DNA from: Candidatus Manganitrophus noduliformans | GTDB lineage: Bacteria > Nitrospirota > Nitrospiria > SBBL01 > Manganitrophaceae | Direction of reading: 5' to 3' | Length of the DNA stretch: 64,000 bases | NCBI RefSeq assembly: GCF_012184425.1 | Contig: NZ_VTOW01000001.1 | Span: 1,550,001-1,614,000, forward strand | In this document: in pieces, positions 34,438 through 43,720 of the stretch | Numbering within the stretch: position 1 is the first letter of the stretch | Layout of the letters: the number at the start of each line of letters is the position of its first letter | Program-made: the position numbers and the translations under genes | The notes under the pieces: generated by a model | Told to the model about the DNA's origin: nothing | Seen by the model: only the letters and a program-made list of their open reading frames with translations | Databases searched by the model: none

Positions 34438-34937
34438 TTGTCGGGTCCTCCTTCCTTTGAGAACCAACCGAGCAAAACCAAGAGTGCTCCAAGTCCTCCG
34501 AGGATATAAGGGTATTTGTCTATATTATTCCGATATAATTCGATACCAAGGTAAATGATGAAAGTTCCTACGGTGATGCTCAAATTTCTAAGGTGTCTAC
34601 CTTTAAAGGAAGTAGAAACGCGTTCCTCTAATACGGCAGCTTTGGTTTTATAGTCGGATAGCTCTTCTCTTGTCCGTTCTAATTCTTGGCGAGTACTCCG
34701 TAGCTCCTGCTTTGTTTCTTGAAGATCGTATGAGAGTTGGCTAAATGATCCGGCAATAAGATTAGCTGCGACTTCTCCTCCCATGCTTCGAGAACGGGTT
34801 GCAGCCAAACCCTCGACGGCGCGGGCTATCGGTAATCCATCCAGTGGGCTTTCTTGAGCGGCGGAGACTGCCGTTTCGATGCCTGGCTGTTGAGTTCCTG
34901 CAGAACCAGTCTCAGTCGGTTCTGGTATTTCGTTCAT
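34434..34937 (-). CDS. Coiled-coil protein with two C-terminal TM helices
   Basis: The 167-residue product has a polar N terminus, a coiled coil at about 70-112 (LQETKQELRSTRQELERTRE) and two membrane helices near 121-137 and 144-161. The head would therefore lie in the cytoplasm with a short hairpin in the membrane. Such a layout is common in membrane effectors of defence systems, but also in many other proteins. The 179 bases upstream, before the nuo operon's end, hold no visible gene. Confidence 0.6.
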   Translation of the reverse strand: MNEIPEPTETGSAGTQQPGIETAVSAAQESPLDGLPIARAVEGLAATRSRSMGGEVAANLIAGSFSQLSYDLQETKQELRSTRQELERTREELSDYKTKAAVLEERVSTSFKGRHLRNLSITVGTFIIYLGIELYRNNIDKYPYILGGLGALLVLLGWFSKEGGPDK

Positions 34938-35116
34938 ACTCTCCCCGTCAATTTTCCAGTATCAGAGTTGGATGGCTATACTGCTCAGGATATGGATGTT
35001 ACCCTTCCTTGAGAAAATTTGCAATTGTTCTTAGAGTATCTAACGAATGCACACGATGGAGATAGTCAGATCTGGTATGGGAATGTTTTAGGATCGAAAA
35101 ATTAAGGATGGAGTCT

Positions 35117-36577
35117 CTACCGCGCAGCCAAGCCCGTGAACACACTTGTCGCGGCGACGGAGAATTCAATAAACGGCTGGGGCCAGACGCCGAGGAGGAT
35201 CACGCCGGCAATCCCGGCGTAGATTACCACTTTCAGCGGCATCGAGAGATGAATGGGGGTGGTCTCTTTTGGTTCGAGGGTGTAGATCTTCTTCACCACG
35301 ATCAGATAGTAGTAGAAGGAGATGATGACGTTGATCAGGCCGACCGTCACCAAAAAGAACATCTTCTGATGGACGGCGGCGGCAAAGATGTAGACCTTTC
35401 CGATGAAGCCTGCCAATGGCGGTACCCCGGCGAGCGAGAGGAGAAAAACCAACATCGCAAAAGCCAAGAGCGGGGAGCGTCGGTTGAGTCCGGCGAGGTC
35501 GTCGATGTCGTCGGTGTTCGTCAGGTTCGAGAAGATGATCACCACCGCGAAGGCGCCGAGGTTGGCGAAGAGATAGGTCAGCATGTAGAAAAGCAGCGAG
35601 TCGCTTCCCATCTTCGTCCCGGCGGCCATCCCGATCAAAAGATTCCCGATCTGCGCGATCCCCGAGTAGGCCAACAGCCGCTTCATGTTCGTCTGGGCGA
35701 TCGCCGTGATGTTGCCGTAGGTCATCGAGAGGACCGAGAGGGCGGCGATGAACCAGGTCCATTCGGCCCGCAGGTCGCCGAAGGTGGAGAACATCACACG
35801 GAGAATCAGGGCGAAGGCCGCCGCCTTCGGGGTGATCGAGAGATAGGTCGTCACCGGCGTCGGGGCCCCTTCGTACACGTCGGGAATCCAGTTGTGGAAC
35901 GGCACCGCGCCGATCTTGAAGCCGAGCCCCACGAAGATAAAGAGCAGCCCGAGCATCATGCCGACCGAGTTCTTGTTCGGCATCGCGGCGATCTCGCGGA
36001 AATAGATCGTCCCGGTGGCGCCGTAAATCAAGCTGATGCCGTAGGCGATCAGCGCCGCGGCCAACACGCCGAGGATGAAGAACTTGATCGCCGCCTCGTT
36101 CGACTTGAAGTTATCGCGCAGATAGGCGACCAGAATGTAGAAGCCGAAGGTCGAAAACTCCAGGGTGATGAAGAGGGAGAGGAAGTCGTTCGCCGACGCC
36201 ATGAACATCATCCCGAGCGCGGCGAAAAGAACCAGATAGTAGTACTCTCCCCTGAAGAGGGGCAGTTTCTCGACATAATTAATGGAAACGAGGACCACCA
36301 GAATCGTCGAGACGAGGATAAAAATCTTAAAGAAGATCGCCAGCGGATCGAGGACGAACATGGCGTTGAAAAGGGTGCCGCTCTTACCCTGAATCGCGAA
36401 GCCGACGAGCTGGAGCGTGATCAGAGCCATCCCGGCGATCGAGAGATAGCCGAGCTTGGCTTTGGAGACCTTCGGCCAGATGAAATCGATCGCGAGGACG
36501 ACGCAGGAAAGGAGCGTCATCCAGAGCTCCGGCGCCATCAAGATGAGATTAAGGTCATCCCAATTCAACGGCTGCAT
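35117..36577 (-). CDS. nuoN: NADH-quinone oxidoreductase subunit N
   Basis: The 486-residue protein has about 14 membrane helices and the antiporter-like core: LFITLEFSTFGFYILV with the TM5 glutamate, and FKIGAVPFHNWIPDVYEGAPTPVTTYLSITPKAAAF with the TM7 and TM8 lysines. It is the antiporter-like subunit closest to the quinone module and contributes one proton path. Its ATG abuts the stop of the upstream nuoM copy. It is the last gene of the operon. Confidence 0.96.
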   Translation of the reverse strand: MQPLNWDDLNLILMAPELWMTLLSCVVLAIDFIWPKVSKAKLGYLSIAGMALITLQLVGFAIQGKSGTLFNAMFVLDPLAIFFKIFILVSTILVVLVSINYVEKLPLFRGEYYYLVLFAALGMMFMASANDFLSLFITLEFSTFGFYILVAYLRDNFKSNEAAIKFFILGVLAAALIAYGISLIYGATGTIYFREIAAMPNKNSVGMMLGLLFIFVGLGFKIGAVPFHNWIPDVYEGAPTPVTTYLSITPKAAAFALILRVMFSTFGDLRAEWTWFIAALSVLSMTYGNITAIAQTNMKRLLAYSGIAQIGNLLIGMAAGTKMGSDSLLFYMLTYLFANLGAFAVVIIFSNLTNTDDIDDLAGLNRRSPLLAFAMLVFLLSLAGVPPLAGFIGKVYIFAAAVHQKMFFLVTVGLINVIISFYYYLIVVKKIYTLEPKETTPIHLSMPLKVVIYAGIAGVILLGVWPQPFIEFSVAATSVFTGLAAR

Positions 36578-38248
36578 TTACTTTCCTCCTAAAACAGGGT
36601 CCGCTGCCGGTTTCGTGTCATCATCTTTCGGCGGATCGATCTCGATCGAAAACGAAGCCGGCTCCGCGGCGGTGGCCGGGAGCGACGGCGCGGCCGGCGC
36701 CTCCATCCGGGCCAGGATCGGCATCACCCCCGATTGGATTACATTGATGAACGGCGCGGGGTACAACCCGAAGAAAATCGTCATCGACGCCAGCAAGACC
36801 AGCGGAAGACGGTCGACCAGGCTTCGCGCGTCGACCACATGCGCCATCCGCGGATCGGGCGCGCCGAAGAACATGTCGCGGATCATCCGGAAATAATAGG
36901 CCCAGGTGATTGTGATCGCCATCGCCGCTAAAACCGTCTGCACCGGATAGACCCGCCAGCTTCCCAAAAAGACCATCAGCTCCCCGATGAAGTTCATCGC
37001 CCCCGGCATCCCGAACGAGGCCGCGGAGCCGATCACAAAAGCAGTGGCGATAAAGGGCATCTTCGACGCCAACCCCCCTCCCATCGATGGGATATCGAGG
37101 GTGTGGGTCTGATAATAGATGTAACCGGCCAGCGCGAAGAGAAGCCCCATCGCCATCGCGTCGGCGAAGAGAAAGAAAACCGCCCCGGTCAGACTGATCT
37201 GGTTCAACGACGCCATCCCGAGGAAGATATACCCCATGTGGGCGACCGACGAGTAGCCGACGACGAACTTGGTGTCCTTCTGCAGAAACGCCACCAGCCC
37301 GCCGTAGAAAATGTTGATGACGCAGATGACGGCGATGATCGGCATCCACTGCTGCGTCGCCGTGGGGAAGAGATAGAAGCAGATCCGGATGATCGTGAAG
37401 TGCCCGAGCTTCTTCAAGACCCCGGCGTGCATCATGCTGGCAGCGGCCGGCGCGGCGGCGTAGCCGACCGGCGACCAGGAGTGGAACGGAAAGATCGCCG
37501 CGATCGGCGCGAAGCCCAAGAAGATCAGCCAGAAATAGAGGTTCTCCTTCGACTTCAGAAGATGTCCCTTCTCGGCGATCTCGATGATGTTGAAGGTCCG
37601 CAGCCCCGAATCGACGTAGACCAACAGGAGCCCCAGCAAGGCGACGACCGCGCCGAGGGAGAGGTAGAGGGTCAGCTTCATCGCGGCGTACTCTTTGCTC
37701 GACCGGTTGAAGTTGAAGAAGTGGGCGACCGAATCGCTGAGGGGGTCGCCCGCTTTTTTCATGTCGAGGTAGCCCTTGGTGTGCCGTCCCCAGATCACCA
37801 GGAAGAGGTACATCGGGATCACCGAGAGCTCGTAGAAGAAAAAGAGGAAGAAGAGATCGAGCGACATGTAGACCCCGATCGTCGCCGAGCCCAAGACAAG
37901 GAGGTTGATGTAAAACTCTTTCAGGCGGTCTTTGATGTGCCAGGAGACGAAGATCCCGGCGAACATCAACATCGCCGAGGCGAGGACCATCGGCGCCCCG
38001 ATCCCGTCAACCCCCAAGAAAAAGGAGATCCCGAGCTCGGACGACCAGACGGTCTGCTCCTGGAACTGGAAGCCGCCGGCGGCATGGTCGTAAACAAACA
38101 TCAGGTAGGCCGATCCGAGGAGCGAGAGGCCGGCGAAGGTCGCGGCGATCCCGTGGACAATCTCCCGCTGTTTGTTGGAGACGAAGAAGAGAAGGAACGC
38201 CCCGATAAACGGCGTAAAGAGGATGAAGGAGAGGAGATGATTAGTCAT
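36578..38248 (-). CDS. nuoM: NADH-quinone oxidoreductase subunit M, second copy
   Basis: The 556-residue protein starts at MTNHLLSF, overlapping the end of the first nuoM by 8 bases; a longer in-frame start would extend into that gene. It has the NuoM pattern FFFYELSVIPMYLFLVIWG (TM5 glutamate) and FAPIAAIFPFHSWSPVGYAAAPAAASMMHAGVLKKLGHF. The usual GFAFKVPMFPFH becomes GFAPIAAIFPFH, so the TM7 lysine of the canonical subunit appears to be replaced. The C-terminal tail is long and proline-rich. Duplicated NuoM defines the so-called 2M complex I of Nitrospira and some rhizobia. Confidence 0.9.
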   Translation of the reverse strand: MTNHLLSFILFTPFIGAFLLFFVSNKQREIVHGIAATFAGLSLLGSAYLMFVYDHAAGGFQFQEQTVWSSELGISFFLGVDGIGAPMVLASAMLMFAGIFVSWHIKDRLKEFYINLLVLGSATIGVYMSLDLFFLFFFYELSVIPMYLFLVIWGRHTKGYLDMKKAGDPLSDSVAHFFNFNRSSKEYAAMKLTLYLSLGAVVALLGLLLVYVDSGLRTFNIIEIAEKGHLLKSKENLYFWLIFLGFAPIAAIFPFHSWSPVGYAAAPAAASMMHAGVLKKLGHFTIIRICFYLFPTATQQWMPIIAVICVINIFYGGLVAFLQKDTKFVVGYSSVAHMGYIFLGMASLNQISLTGAVFFLFADAMAMGLLFALAGYIYYQTHTLDIPSMGGGLASKMPFIATAFVIGSAASFGMPGAMNFIGELMVFLGSWRVYPVQTVLAAMAITITWAYYFRMIRDMFFGAPDPRMAHVVDARSLVDRLPLVLLASMTIFFGLYPAPFINVIQSGVMPILARMEAPAAPSLPATAAEPASFSIEIDPPKDDDTKPAADPVLGGK

Positions 38249-39938
38249 TCGGCGCCTCCATTCCGGCGAGAGAAACCTTGTCCGCAATCGGAGGGAGGTT
38301 CTCATTGGTGAAAGGGGGGAAGGAGGGGAGAAGCTCTTCGATGGAATCGAACTGGAACAGCCCGGCCGGGGTGACTTCGACCGCCGGTTCGGTGACCGCC
38401 GGGGTGCTGCCCGCGACCCGTTGGGCGACGAAGTCGATCGAGCCGTCCATCGCCTTCAAAAAGGGCATCGGATAGATGCCGACCCAAAAAATCATCACGG
38501 CGAGCGCCACGCAAATGCCGATCTCCCGCCGGTCGAGGTCGGGGATCTTCTCGTTCTTCGGGTTGGTGATCTGCCCCATCATGATCCGCTGATAGAGCCA
38601 AAGAAGATAGGCGGCGCCGAGAAGGACGCCGACGATCGCGGTAACGGTCAGCCGCCAGTCGAGCTGCGCCGCGCCGACCAGGATCAGCAACTCCCCGACG
38701 AAGCCGTTTGTTCCCGGGAAGGCCATCGACGAGAGGGAGATGATCATGTAGAACGCGGCGAAAATCGGAAGACGCCGCCCCAGCCCGCCGTATTCGGAGA
38801 TCGCGCGGGTGTGGCGCCGCTCATAGAGGAATCCGACGACCAAAAAGAGGCCGGCGGTCGAGATCCCGTGGTTCAACATCTGGATCATCCCCCCCTGGAT
38901 GCCGGTCCGGTTCAGCGCGAAGATCCCGAGGACGACAAAACCGAGGTGGCTGATCGAAGAATAGGCGATCAGCTTCTTGATGTCGTCCTGCGCCAGCGCC
39001 AGGAGGGCCCCGTAGACGATCCCGATCACGGAGAGGATCGTCATCATCGGAACGAAGTTGATCGAGGCTTCCGGCAGGAGCGGAAGGGAGAAGCGGACAA
39101 AGCCGTAGGTCCCCATCTTCAAGAGGACCCCCGCCAGGAGGACGCTCCCGGCGGTCGGCGCTTCGACGTGGGCATCCGGCAGCCAGGTGTGGAAGGGGAA
39201 CATCGGGACTTTAAAAGCGAAGCCGAAGAAGAGGAGGAGAAAGACGATGTTCTGCTTCGTCTCCGACATCGGCGCCTTCAACAGATCCAATATGCTGAAC
39301 GAGTAACTCTGCGAGAGGTTCTGCGCCAAGGCATAGTCGTGGTAATTCAAATAAAGGATCACGAAGCCGACCAGCATCAAGACGCTGCCGAGGAGGGTGT
39401 AGAGGACGAACTTTAATGACGCGTAGTCGCGGTTGGCCCCCCCCCAGATCTTGATCAGGAAATACATCGGGATCAGCATGATCTCCCAGAAGAGGAAGAA
39501 AAGCAGCAGATCGATCGCCATGAAGACCCCGACGACCGTCGTCTCCAATACCAGAAGGCAGATCAGGTACTGTTTGAGATTCAGCTCGACCCCTTTCCAG
39601 GAGAAGAGGACCAGAAGAACCATCAGGAAGGTGGTGAGGGTGACGAGGAAGAGGCTGAACCCGTCGACCCCGAGGTGATAGGCGGCCCCGAGCGGCCGGA
39701 TCCAGTTCAGCTCCTCGACGAACTGCATGTTCGGCGTTCCCCGCTGGAAGAGCAGCGGAAGGAGGAGCGAGAGGGCGAAGACGACCGACGTGGTCGCCAG
39801 CGCCGTCACCCGCATCTGCCGCTCGTCCTTCAAAAACGCAATCGCCAGCGCCCCGAGCGCCGGGAGAAGAAGGAGCAACGTCAGCACCGGAAACCCGATC
39901 TGGTCGCTTGCGAAGATTTGATCCATCGTGCCTATCAT
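38241..39938 (-). CDS. nuoM: NADH-quinone oxidoreductase subunit M, first copy
   Basis: The 565-residue protein has canonical NuoM motifs: FFLFWEIMLIPMYFLIKIWG (TM5 glutamate), FGFAFKVPMFPFHTWLPDAH (TM7 lysine and histidine) and TAGSVLLAGVLLKMGTYGF (TM8 lysine). All residues needed for proton transfer are present, in contrast to the second copy. An ATG 12 bases downstream, with an AGG site, is an alternative start. A palindromic element separates it from the NuoL/MrpD-like gene. Confidence 0.95.
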   Translation of the reverse strand: MIGTMDQIFASDQIGFPVLTLLLLLPALGALAIAFLKDERQMRVTALATTSVVFALSLLLPLLFQRGTPNMQFVEELNWIRPLGAAYHLGVDGFSLFLVTLTTFLMVLLVLFSWKGVELNLKQYLICLLVLETTVVGVFMAIDLLLFFLFWEIMLIPMYFLIKIWGGANRDYASLKFVLYTLLGSVLMLVGFVILYLNYHDYALAQNLSQSYSFSILDLLKAPMSETKQNIVFLLLFFGFAFKVPMFPFHTWLPDAHVEAPTAGSVLLAGVLLKMGTYGFVRFSLPLLPEASINFVPMMTILSVIGIVYGALLALAQDDIKKLIAYSSISHLGFVVLGIFALNRTGIQGGMIQMLNHGISTAGLFLVVGFLYERRHTRAISEYGGLGRRLPIFAAFYMIISLSSMAFPGTNGFVGELLILVGAAQLDWRLTVTAIVGVLLGAAYLLWLYQRIMMGQITNPKNEKIPDLDRREIGICVALAVMIFWVGIYPMPFLKAMDGSIDFVAQRVAGSTPAVTEPAVEVTPAGLFQFDSIEELLPSFPPFTNENLPPIADKVSLAGMEAPND

Positions 39939-39955
39939 TAATTTGATCCGTTCCC

Positions 39956-40020
39956 TGTAGGGGCGATCGGCCGATCGCCCTGTCTTAAATCCCGAAAAGG
40001 GGCGAATGCAATTCGCCTAC
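39956..40020. repeat. REP-like compound palindrome
   Basis: The stretch begins TGTAGGGGCGATCGG and ends CGCCTAC, with an inner perfect palindrome (GGGCGATCGG with its complement, 39961-39980) and a second one around GGCGAAT (40001-40017). The outer ends are also inverted copies. It lies between two cotranscribed nuo genes, so it would fold in the mRNA. Confidence 0.7.
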
Positions 40021-40023
40021 AAA

Positions 40024-41889
40024 TCATTGCAACATCACCATCATCAGGCCTTTAATCTGCTCTTTGAACATCCAATAGATGTTCACCAGGAAGAAGATCC
40101 CGACGATGATGACCATCGCGTAATTGTGGACCGAGCCGGTCTGCAGCCGGCGGAAGATCCGCGCCAGCACATGGTTGGAGTAGCCGACCATATTGATGAA
40201 TCCGTAGACGACATAATTCTCGATCAGGTTCGAATACCAGCTCCCGCCGAAGATCCCGCGTCCGATGGCGTTCACCGCGCCGTCGATCACGCCGACGTCG
40301 AACCGCCGGCAGGCGGCGACGAAACGCTTCATCGGCTGGATGATGACGTTGTTGTACGCCTCGGTGACGAACGCCTCGTATTCGGCGATCGGATTGTTCG
40401 CGGCCCACAGGAGGCCCTCTCCCCCCTTCCGGTAAACAATGTCGGTGTCGAGCGAGATCGTCGGCTCCGGATGGAGCTTCTTCAAGAAAAGAAGAAAGAC
40501 CAGGCCGGTCGCCGCGAGGAGCTGGAACGATTGGAAGAGATGCTCCAGGGTGTAGGGGTGGTATTCGACCGCGTTCGGCAGGAGCTGATAGAGCAGCGTC
40601 GGCCAGACCCCCAGCAGAATGCAGAAGAAGGCGGCGAGCCCCATCCCCCAGATCATGTTGACCGGAGGGTCTTTCGCCGGGATCTTTTTGTCCTCGCCGA
40701 GGAAGACGGCGTAGGGGAGCTTCAGCGTGGTCGAGATAAAGGTCCCGCAAGAGGCGAGCATCAACATCACGTAGATTGCGATCCGGTGCGCCTCGCCCGC
40801 CGCCGAGATCGTCATCGATTTGCTGATGAAGCCCGACATCAGCGGCACGCCGGAGATCGAAAAGCCGCCGATCATAAAGAGGACGAAAGTGATCGGCATC
40901 GTTTTATAGAGGCCGCCGAGCTCGGTCGCTTTTCGCTTCCCGGTCATGAAGATCACCGACCCCATCCCCATCATCAGGAGCGCTTTATAGAGGATGTGGG
41001 CGAAGGCGTGCGCCACCGCGCCGTTGATCGCCAGCTGCGTTCCGATCCCGATTCCCGCCACCATGAAGCCGACCTGGCTGACGATATGGTAGGCGAGGAG
41101 CCGGCGGATGTTGTTTTCGATCATCGCGTAGCCGACGCCGTAGAGGGCCATGAAGGCGCCGAGCCACATCAGCAGCTCCATCCCGGCGTACCCTCGCGCA
41201 AGCACATAAACCGCCGTCTTCGTCGTGAAGGCCGAGAGGAAGACGGTCCCGGTGACGGTCGCCTCCGGATAAGCGTCGGGGAGCCAGGCGTGGAGCGGGG
41301 GGGCGGCGGCGTTGACCAGGAATCCCAGAAGAATGAGCGATCCTCCCCATCCGCCGTGCGGGAGGGCGTCGAAGAGGAGGGTTTTGGTCTCGGTGGCATG
41401 GATGACGATCCCCGCCAAAAGCGCCACCCCGCCGAAGACATGGACCAGAAGATACCGGAAGCCGGGCGCCTCCCCTTCTTTTCCCCGGGCCCAGACGAGC
41501 ATGACCGACGCGAAGGCCATGATCTCCCAGAAAAGAAAGAGGGTGAAGAGATCGCCGGAGAAGACGACCCCCAAGGCGCTTCCGGCGTAGGTGAGCGCCG
41601 CGATATGCTCCAGGTCGTTCTTCACATGGAGGGCGTAGACCATCCCGATCGTCGCCATCAATGTGAAGATGTAGCTGAAGACGAGGCTCATCTTGTCGAC
41701 CCGCCCCATCACCAGCTCGTTCCCTAAAAAGTTGAAGACGCCGTAGCGGCCGGGATCGAGAAAGACGACGAGGAGAAAGGCCGCGGCGGGGAGGGCGACG
41801 AGATAACCTTCTTTCACCTTTCCTTTCAGGAAGGGGATCAGGGCGGCGCCGAGGATCAGGAGCAGTCCGGGGTGAACCCACTCAATCAT
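40024..41889 (-). CDS. NuoL/MrpD-like antiporter subunit
   Basis: The 621-residue protein has the antiporter core (LFLFWEIMAFASVMLVW with the TM5 glutamate; AAPPLHAWLPDAYPEATVTG; FLSAFTTKTAVYVLARGYAG with TM8 lysine). After about residue 480 it continues with a long amphipathic region and a final helix (LQTGSVHNYAMVIIVGIFFLVN) like the lateral helix and anchor of NuoL. The core itself resembles MrpD-type subunits rather than standard NuoL. It sits where nuoL is normally found, so it probably caps the membrane arm. It overlaps the small gene upstream by 8 bases. Confidence 0.82.
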   Translation of the reverse strand: MIEWVHPGLLLILGAALIPFLKGKVKEGYLVALPAAAFLLVVFLDPGRYGVFNFLGNELVMGRVDKMSLVFSYIFTLMATIGMVYALHVKNDLEHIAALTYAGSALGVVFSGDLFTLFLFWEIMAFASVMLVWARGKEGEAPGFRYLLVHVFGGVALLAGIVIHATETKTLLFDALPHGGWGGSLILLGFLVNAAAPPLHAWLPDAYPEATVTGTVFLSAFTTKTAVYVLARGYAGMELLMWLGAFMALYGVGYAMIENNIRRLLAYHIVSQVGFMVAGIGIGTQLAINGAVAHAFAHILYKALLMMGMGSVIFMTGKRKATELGGLYKTMPITFVLFMIGGFSISGVPLMSGFISKSMTISAAGEAHRIAIYVMLMLASCGTFISTTLKLPYAVFLGEDKKIPAKDPPVNMIWGMGLAAFFCILLGVWPTLLYQLLPNAVEYHPYTLEHLFQSFQLLAATGLVFLLFLKKLHPEPTISLDTDIVYRKGGEGLLWAANNPIAEYEAFVTEAYNNVIIQPMKRFVAACRRFDVGVIDGAVNAIGRGIFGGSWYSNLIENYVVYGFINMVGYSNHVLARIFRRLQTGSVHNYAMVIIVGIFFLVNIYWMFKEQIKGLMMVMLQ

Positions 41890-42142
41890 GGTGCGCCTCT
41901 CCTTCGTGGGCCGGTTCGGCGGGGTTCTCGTAATAATCTTCCCGCACCATCAGTACGGAGTGGCCGATTCCTTTCGAGACGAGAATCAACACGACGGTGG
42001 CGAGCAATCCAAAAACCGCGGTGTAGCCGGGAAAGTTCTCCAGCGCGAAAACCGCGTGGTGTTTGTGGACCAGGAAAAACTCGACCGCCGCGAGGAGGAC
42101 GAGGAGCACGGCCGTATAAAGGATCAGCTTCTCTTTCTTCAT
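41882..42142 (-). CDS. Small two-TM protein of the complex I operon
   Basis: The 86-residue product has two helices at about 7-25 (ILYTAVLLVLLAAVEFFLV) and 38-60 (GYTAVFGLLATVVLILVSKGIG) and an acidic, histidine-rich tail. Its ATG overlaps the preceding stop by 4 bases and its own end overlaps the next gene. It is inserted between two Mrp-type subunits and may be an accessory subunit of this special complex I. Confidence 0.8.
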   Translation of the reverse strand: MKKEKLILYTAVLLVLLAAVEFFLVHKHHAVFALENFPGYTAVFGLLATVVLILVSKGIGHSVLMVREDYYENPAEPAHEGEAHHD

Positions 42143-43692
42143 TGAATCACCAATTTTGCCAATGCCAGAAAATAGTCGGGGAAAAGACCGACCAGGACCG
42201 AGAGGATCGCCGTCACCATCAACGGGACGTAAACGAAAGGGGAGGCCTCGCCGAAATCTTCGTCATGACTGGTGCCCGCTCCATGTCCTAGGGTATGGTC
42301 GTCGTGGGCCGCCATCGCCCCGACGCTCTGGGGCGCCGGGTGAAGCGCAGGGCCGTGACCGTGCGCCTCCCCCTCCGGCGCATGAAAGAAGGCGGTGTAG
42401 ATCACCGGGACAAAGTAGCCGGCGTTCAGGATCGTGCTCGCGATCAGAACGAAGAGGATCGGAATCTGGCCCGCCTCGATCGCCCCGAGGGCGAGATACC
42501 ACTTCGTCACGAACCCTGCCACCGGCGGCACCCCGATCATGCTGAGCGCGCCGATCGAAAAGGCGGTCATCGTCCAGGGCATCTTCCGCCCGATCCCCCG
42601 CATCTGGCTGATGTTGGTTTTGTGCGAGGCGACATAGATTGAGCCGGCGCAGAAGAAGAGGGTGATCTTCGAGATCGCATGATTGGCGATGTGAATGACC
42701 CCGGCGGTCATCCCGCTCGGGGAGAGAAGCGCCGCCCCTAAAATCACATAGGAGAGCTGGCTCACCGTCGAGTAGGCGAGCCGGGCTTTCAGATTGTCCC
42801 GCGTCAATGCATAGATGGAGGCCATGATGATCGTGAACGAGACGAGATAGGCGGTCATGACGCCGAGATGAAGCTGGCCCATCAGCTCGGGGCCGAAGAC
42901 GTGGAAGATCACCCGCAAGACCGAGAAGACGCCGACCTTCACGACCGCCACCGCATGGAGCAGGGCGGAGACCGGGGTCGGCGCGACCATCGCGGCCGGC
43001 AGCCAGGCGTGGACCGGCATGATCGCCGCTTTGGCAAAACCATAGATAAAGAAGAGGTAGATCAAAACCAGCATCCACGGCGCCCCTTTTCCGGCGAAGA
43101 GCCCCCCTTTGGAGAACTCAAGGGTTCCGGCGACGCTGTAGGTCAGGATGATCGCCGCCAGCAAAAAGGTCTTCGAGGCGCCGACGAGATAGATCAGATA
43201 TTTCCGGGCCCCCAGGAACGACTCCGGCGTCTCTTTATGATTGACCAGCGGGAAGGTGGCGAGGCTGAGGAATTCGTAGAAGATAAAAAGGGTCAGGAGG
43301 TTCGCGGAGAAGGCGACGCCGAGGGCCGAGGCGACGCTGATCGCGAAGCAGGCGAAGTAGCGGGTCTGCTTCTTCTCATTCGTCCCTCGCATGTAGCCGA
43401 TGGAATAGAAGGTGGTGACGATCCAGAGCCCCGAGGCGATCGTCGCGAAGACCATCCCGAACGGATCGACGCGGAATTTGATGTCGAGCCCCGGAACGAA
43501 AGTATAGAGGGTATATTCGAGAATCTGTCCCGAGAGGATCGTCGGCGCCATCGAGAGGACGATCAGAAACTTGATGATCCCGGCCCCGATCGACCATCCC
43601 TCCCGGACGTTCGGTTTTTTGTCCGAGGCGAGAATCAGGCCGACGGCCACCATTGAAACAAGGATGGCGAGAAGGGGGCGGATGTCGCTCAT
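42139..43692 (-). CDS. MrpD-like antiporter subunit of complex I operon
   Basis: The 517-residue protein has the Mrp/NuoN-type core: TLFIFYEFLSLATFPLVNH (TM5 glutamate) and GFAKAAIMPVHAWLPAAMVAPTPVSALLHAVAVVKVGVFS (TM7 and TM8 lysines). A histidine-rich cytosolic or periplasmic loop at about 425-475 (EGEAHGHGPALHP) could bind metal. The start was moved to the ATG with a GGAAG site; the frame also has an earlier TTG. MrpD subunits carry out Na+/H+ or H+ transfer, so the ion moved here is open. Confidence 0.88.
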   Translation of the reverse strand: MSDIRPLLAILVSMVAVGLILASDKKPNVREGWSIGAGIIKFLIVLSMAPTILSGQILEYTLYTFVPGLDIKFRVDPFGMVFATIASGLWIVTTFYSIGYMRGTNEKKQTRYFACFAISVASALGVAFSANLLTLFIFYEFLSLATFPLVNHKETPESFLGARKYLIYLVGASKTFLLAAIILTYSVAGTLEFSKGGLFAGKGAPWMLVLIYLFFIYGFAKAAIMPVHAWLPAAMVAPTPVSALLHAVAVVKVGVFSVLRVIFHVFGPELMGQLHLGVMTAYLVSFTIIMASIYALTRDNLKARLAYSTVSQLSYVILGAALLSPSGMTAGVIHIANHAISKITLFFCAGSIYVASHKTNISQMRGIGRKMPWTMTAFSIGALSMIGVPPVAGFVTKWYLALGAIEAGQIPILFVLIASTILNAGYFVPVIYTAFFHAPEGEAHGHGPALHPAPQSVGAMAAHDDHTLGHGAGTSHDEDFGEASPFVYVPLMVTAILSVLVGLFPDYFLALAKLVIQ

Positions 43693-43720
43693 TGCTTCCA
43701 AGGAAACCTCTTTGCTTTCT

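Noticed and set aside
35108-36592. Long plus-strand frames opposite nuoN, both nuoM copies, and the Mrp-like genes
   Set aside because: The products are rich in Asp, Arg, Glu and His with no hydrophobic cores, typical of antisense frames of membrane-protein genes. The minus strand encodes clear complex I subunits.
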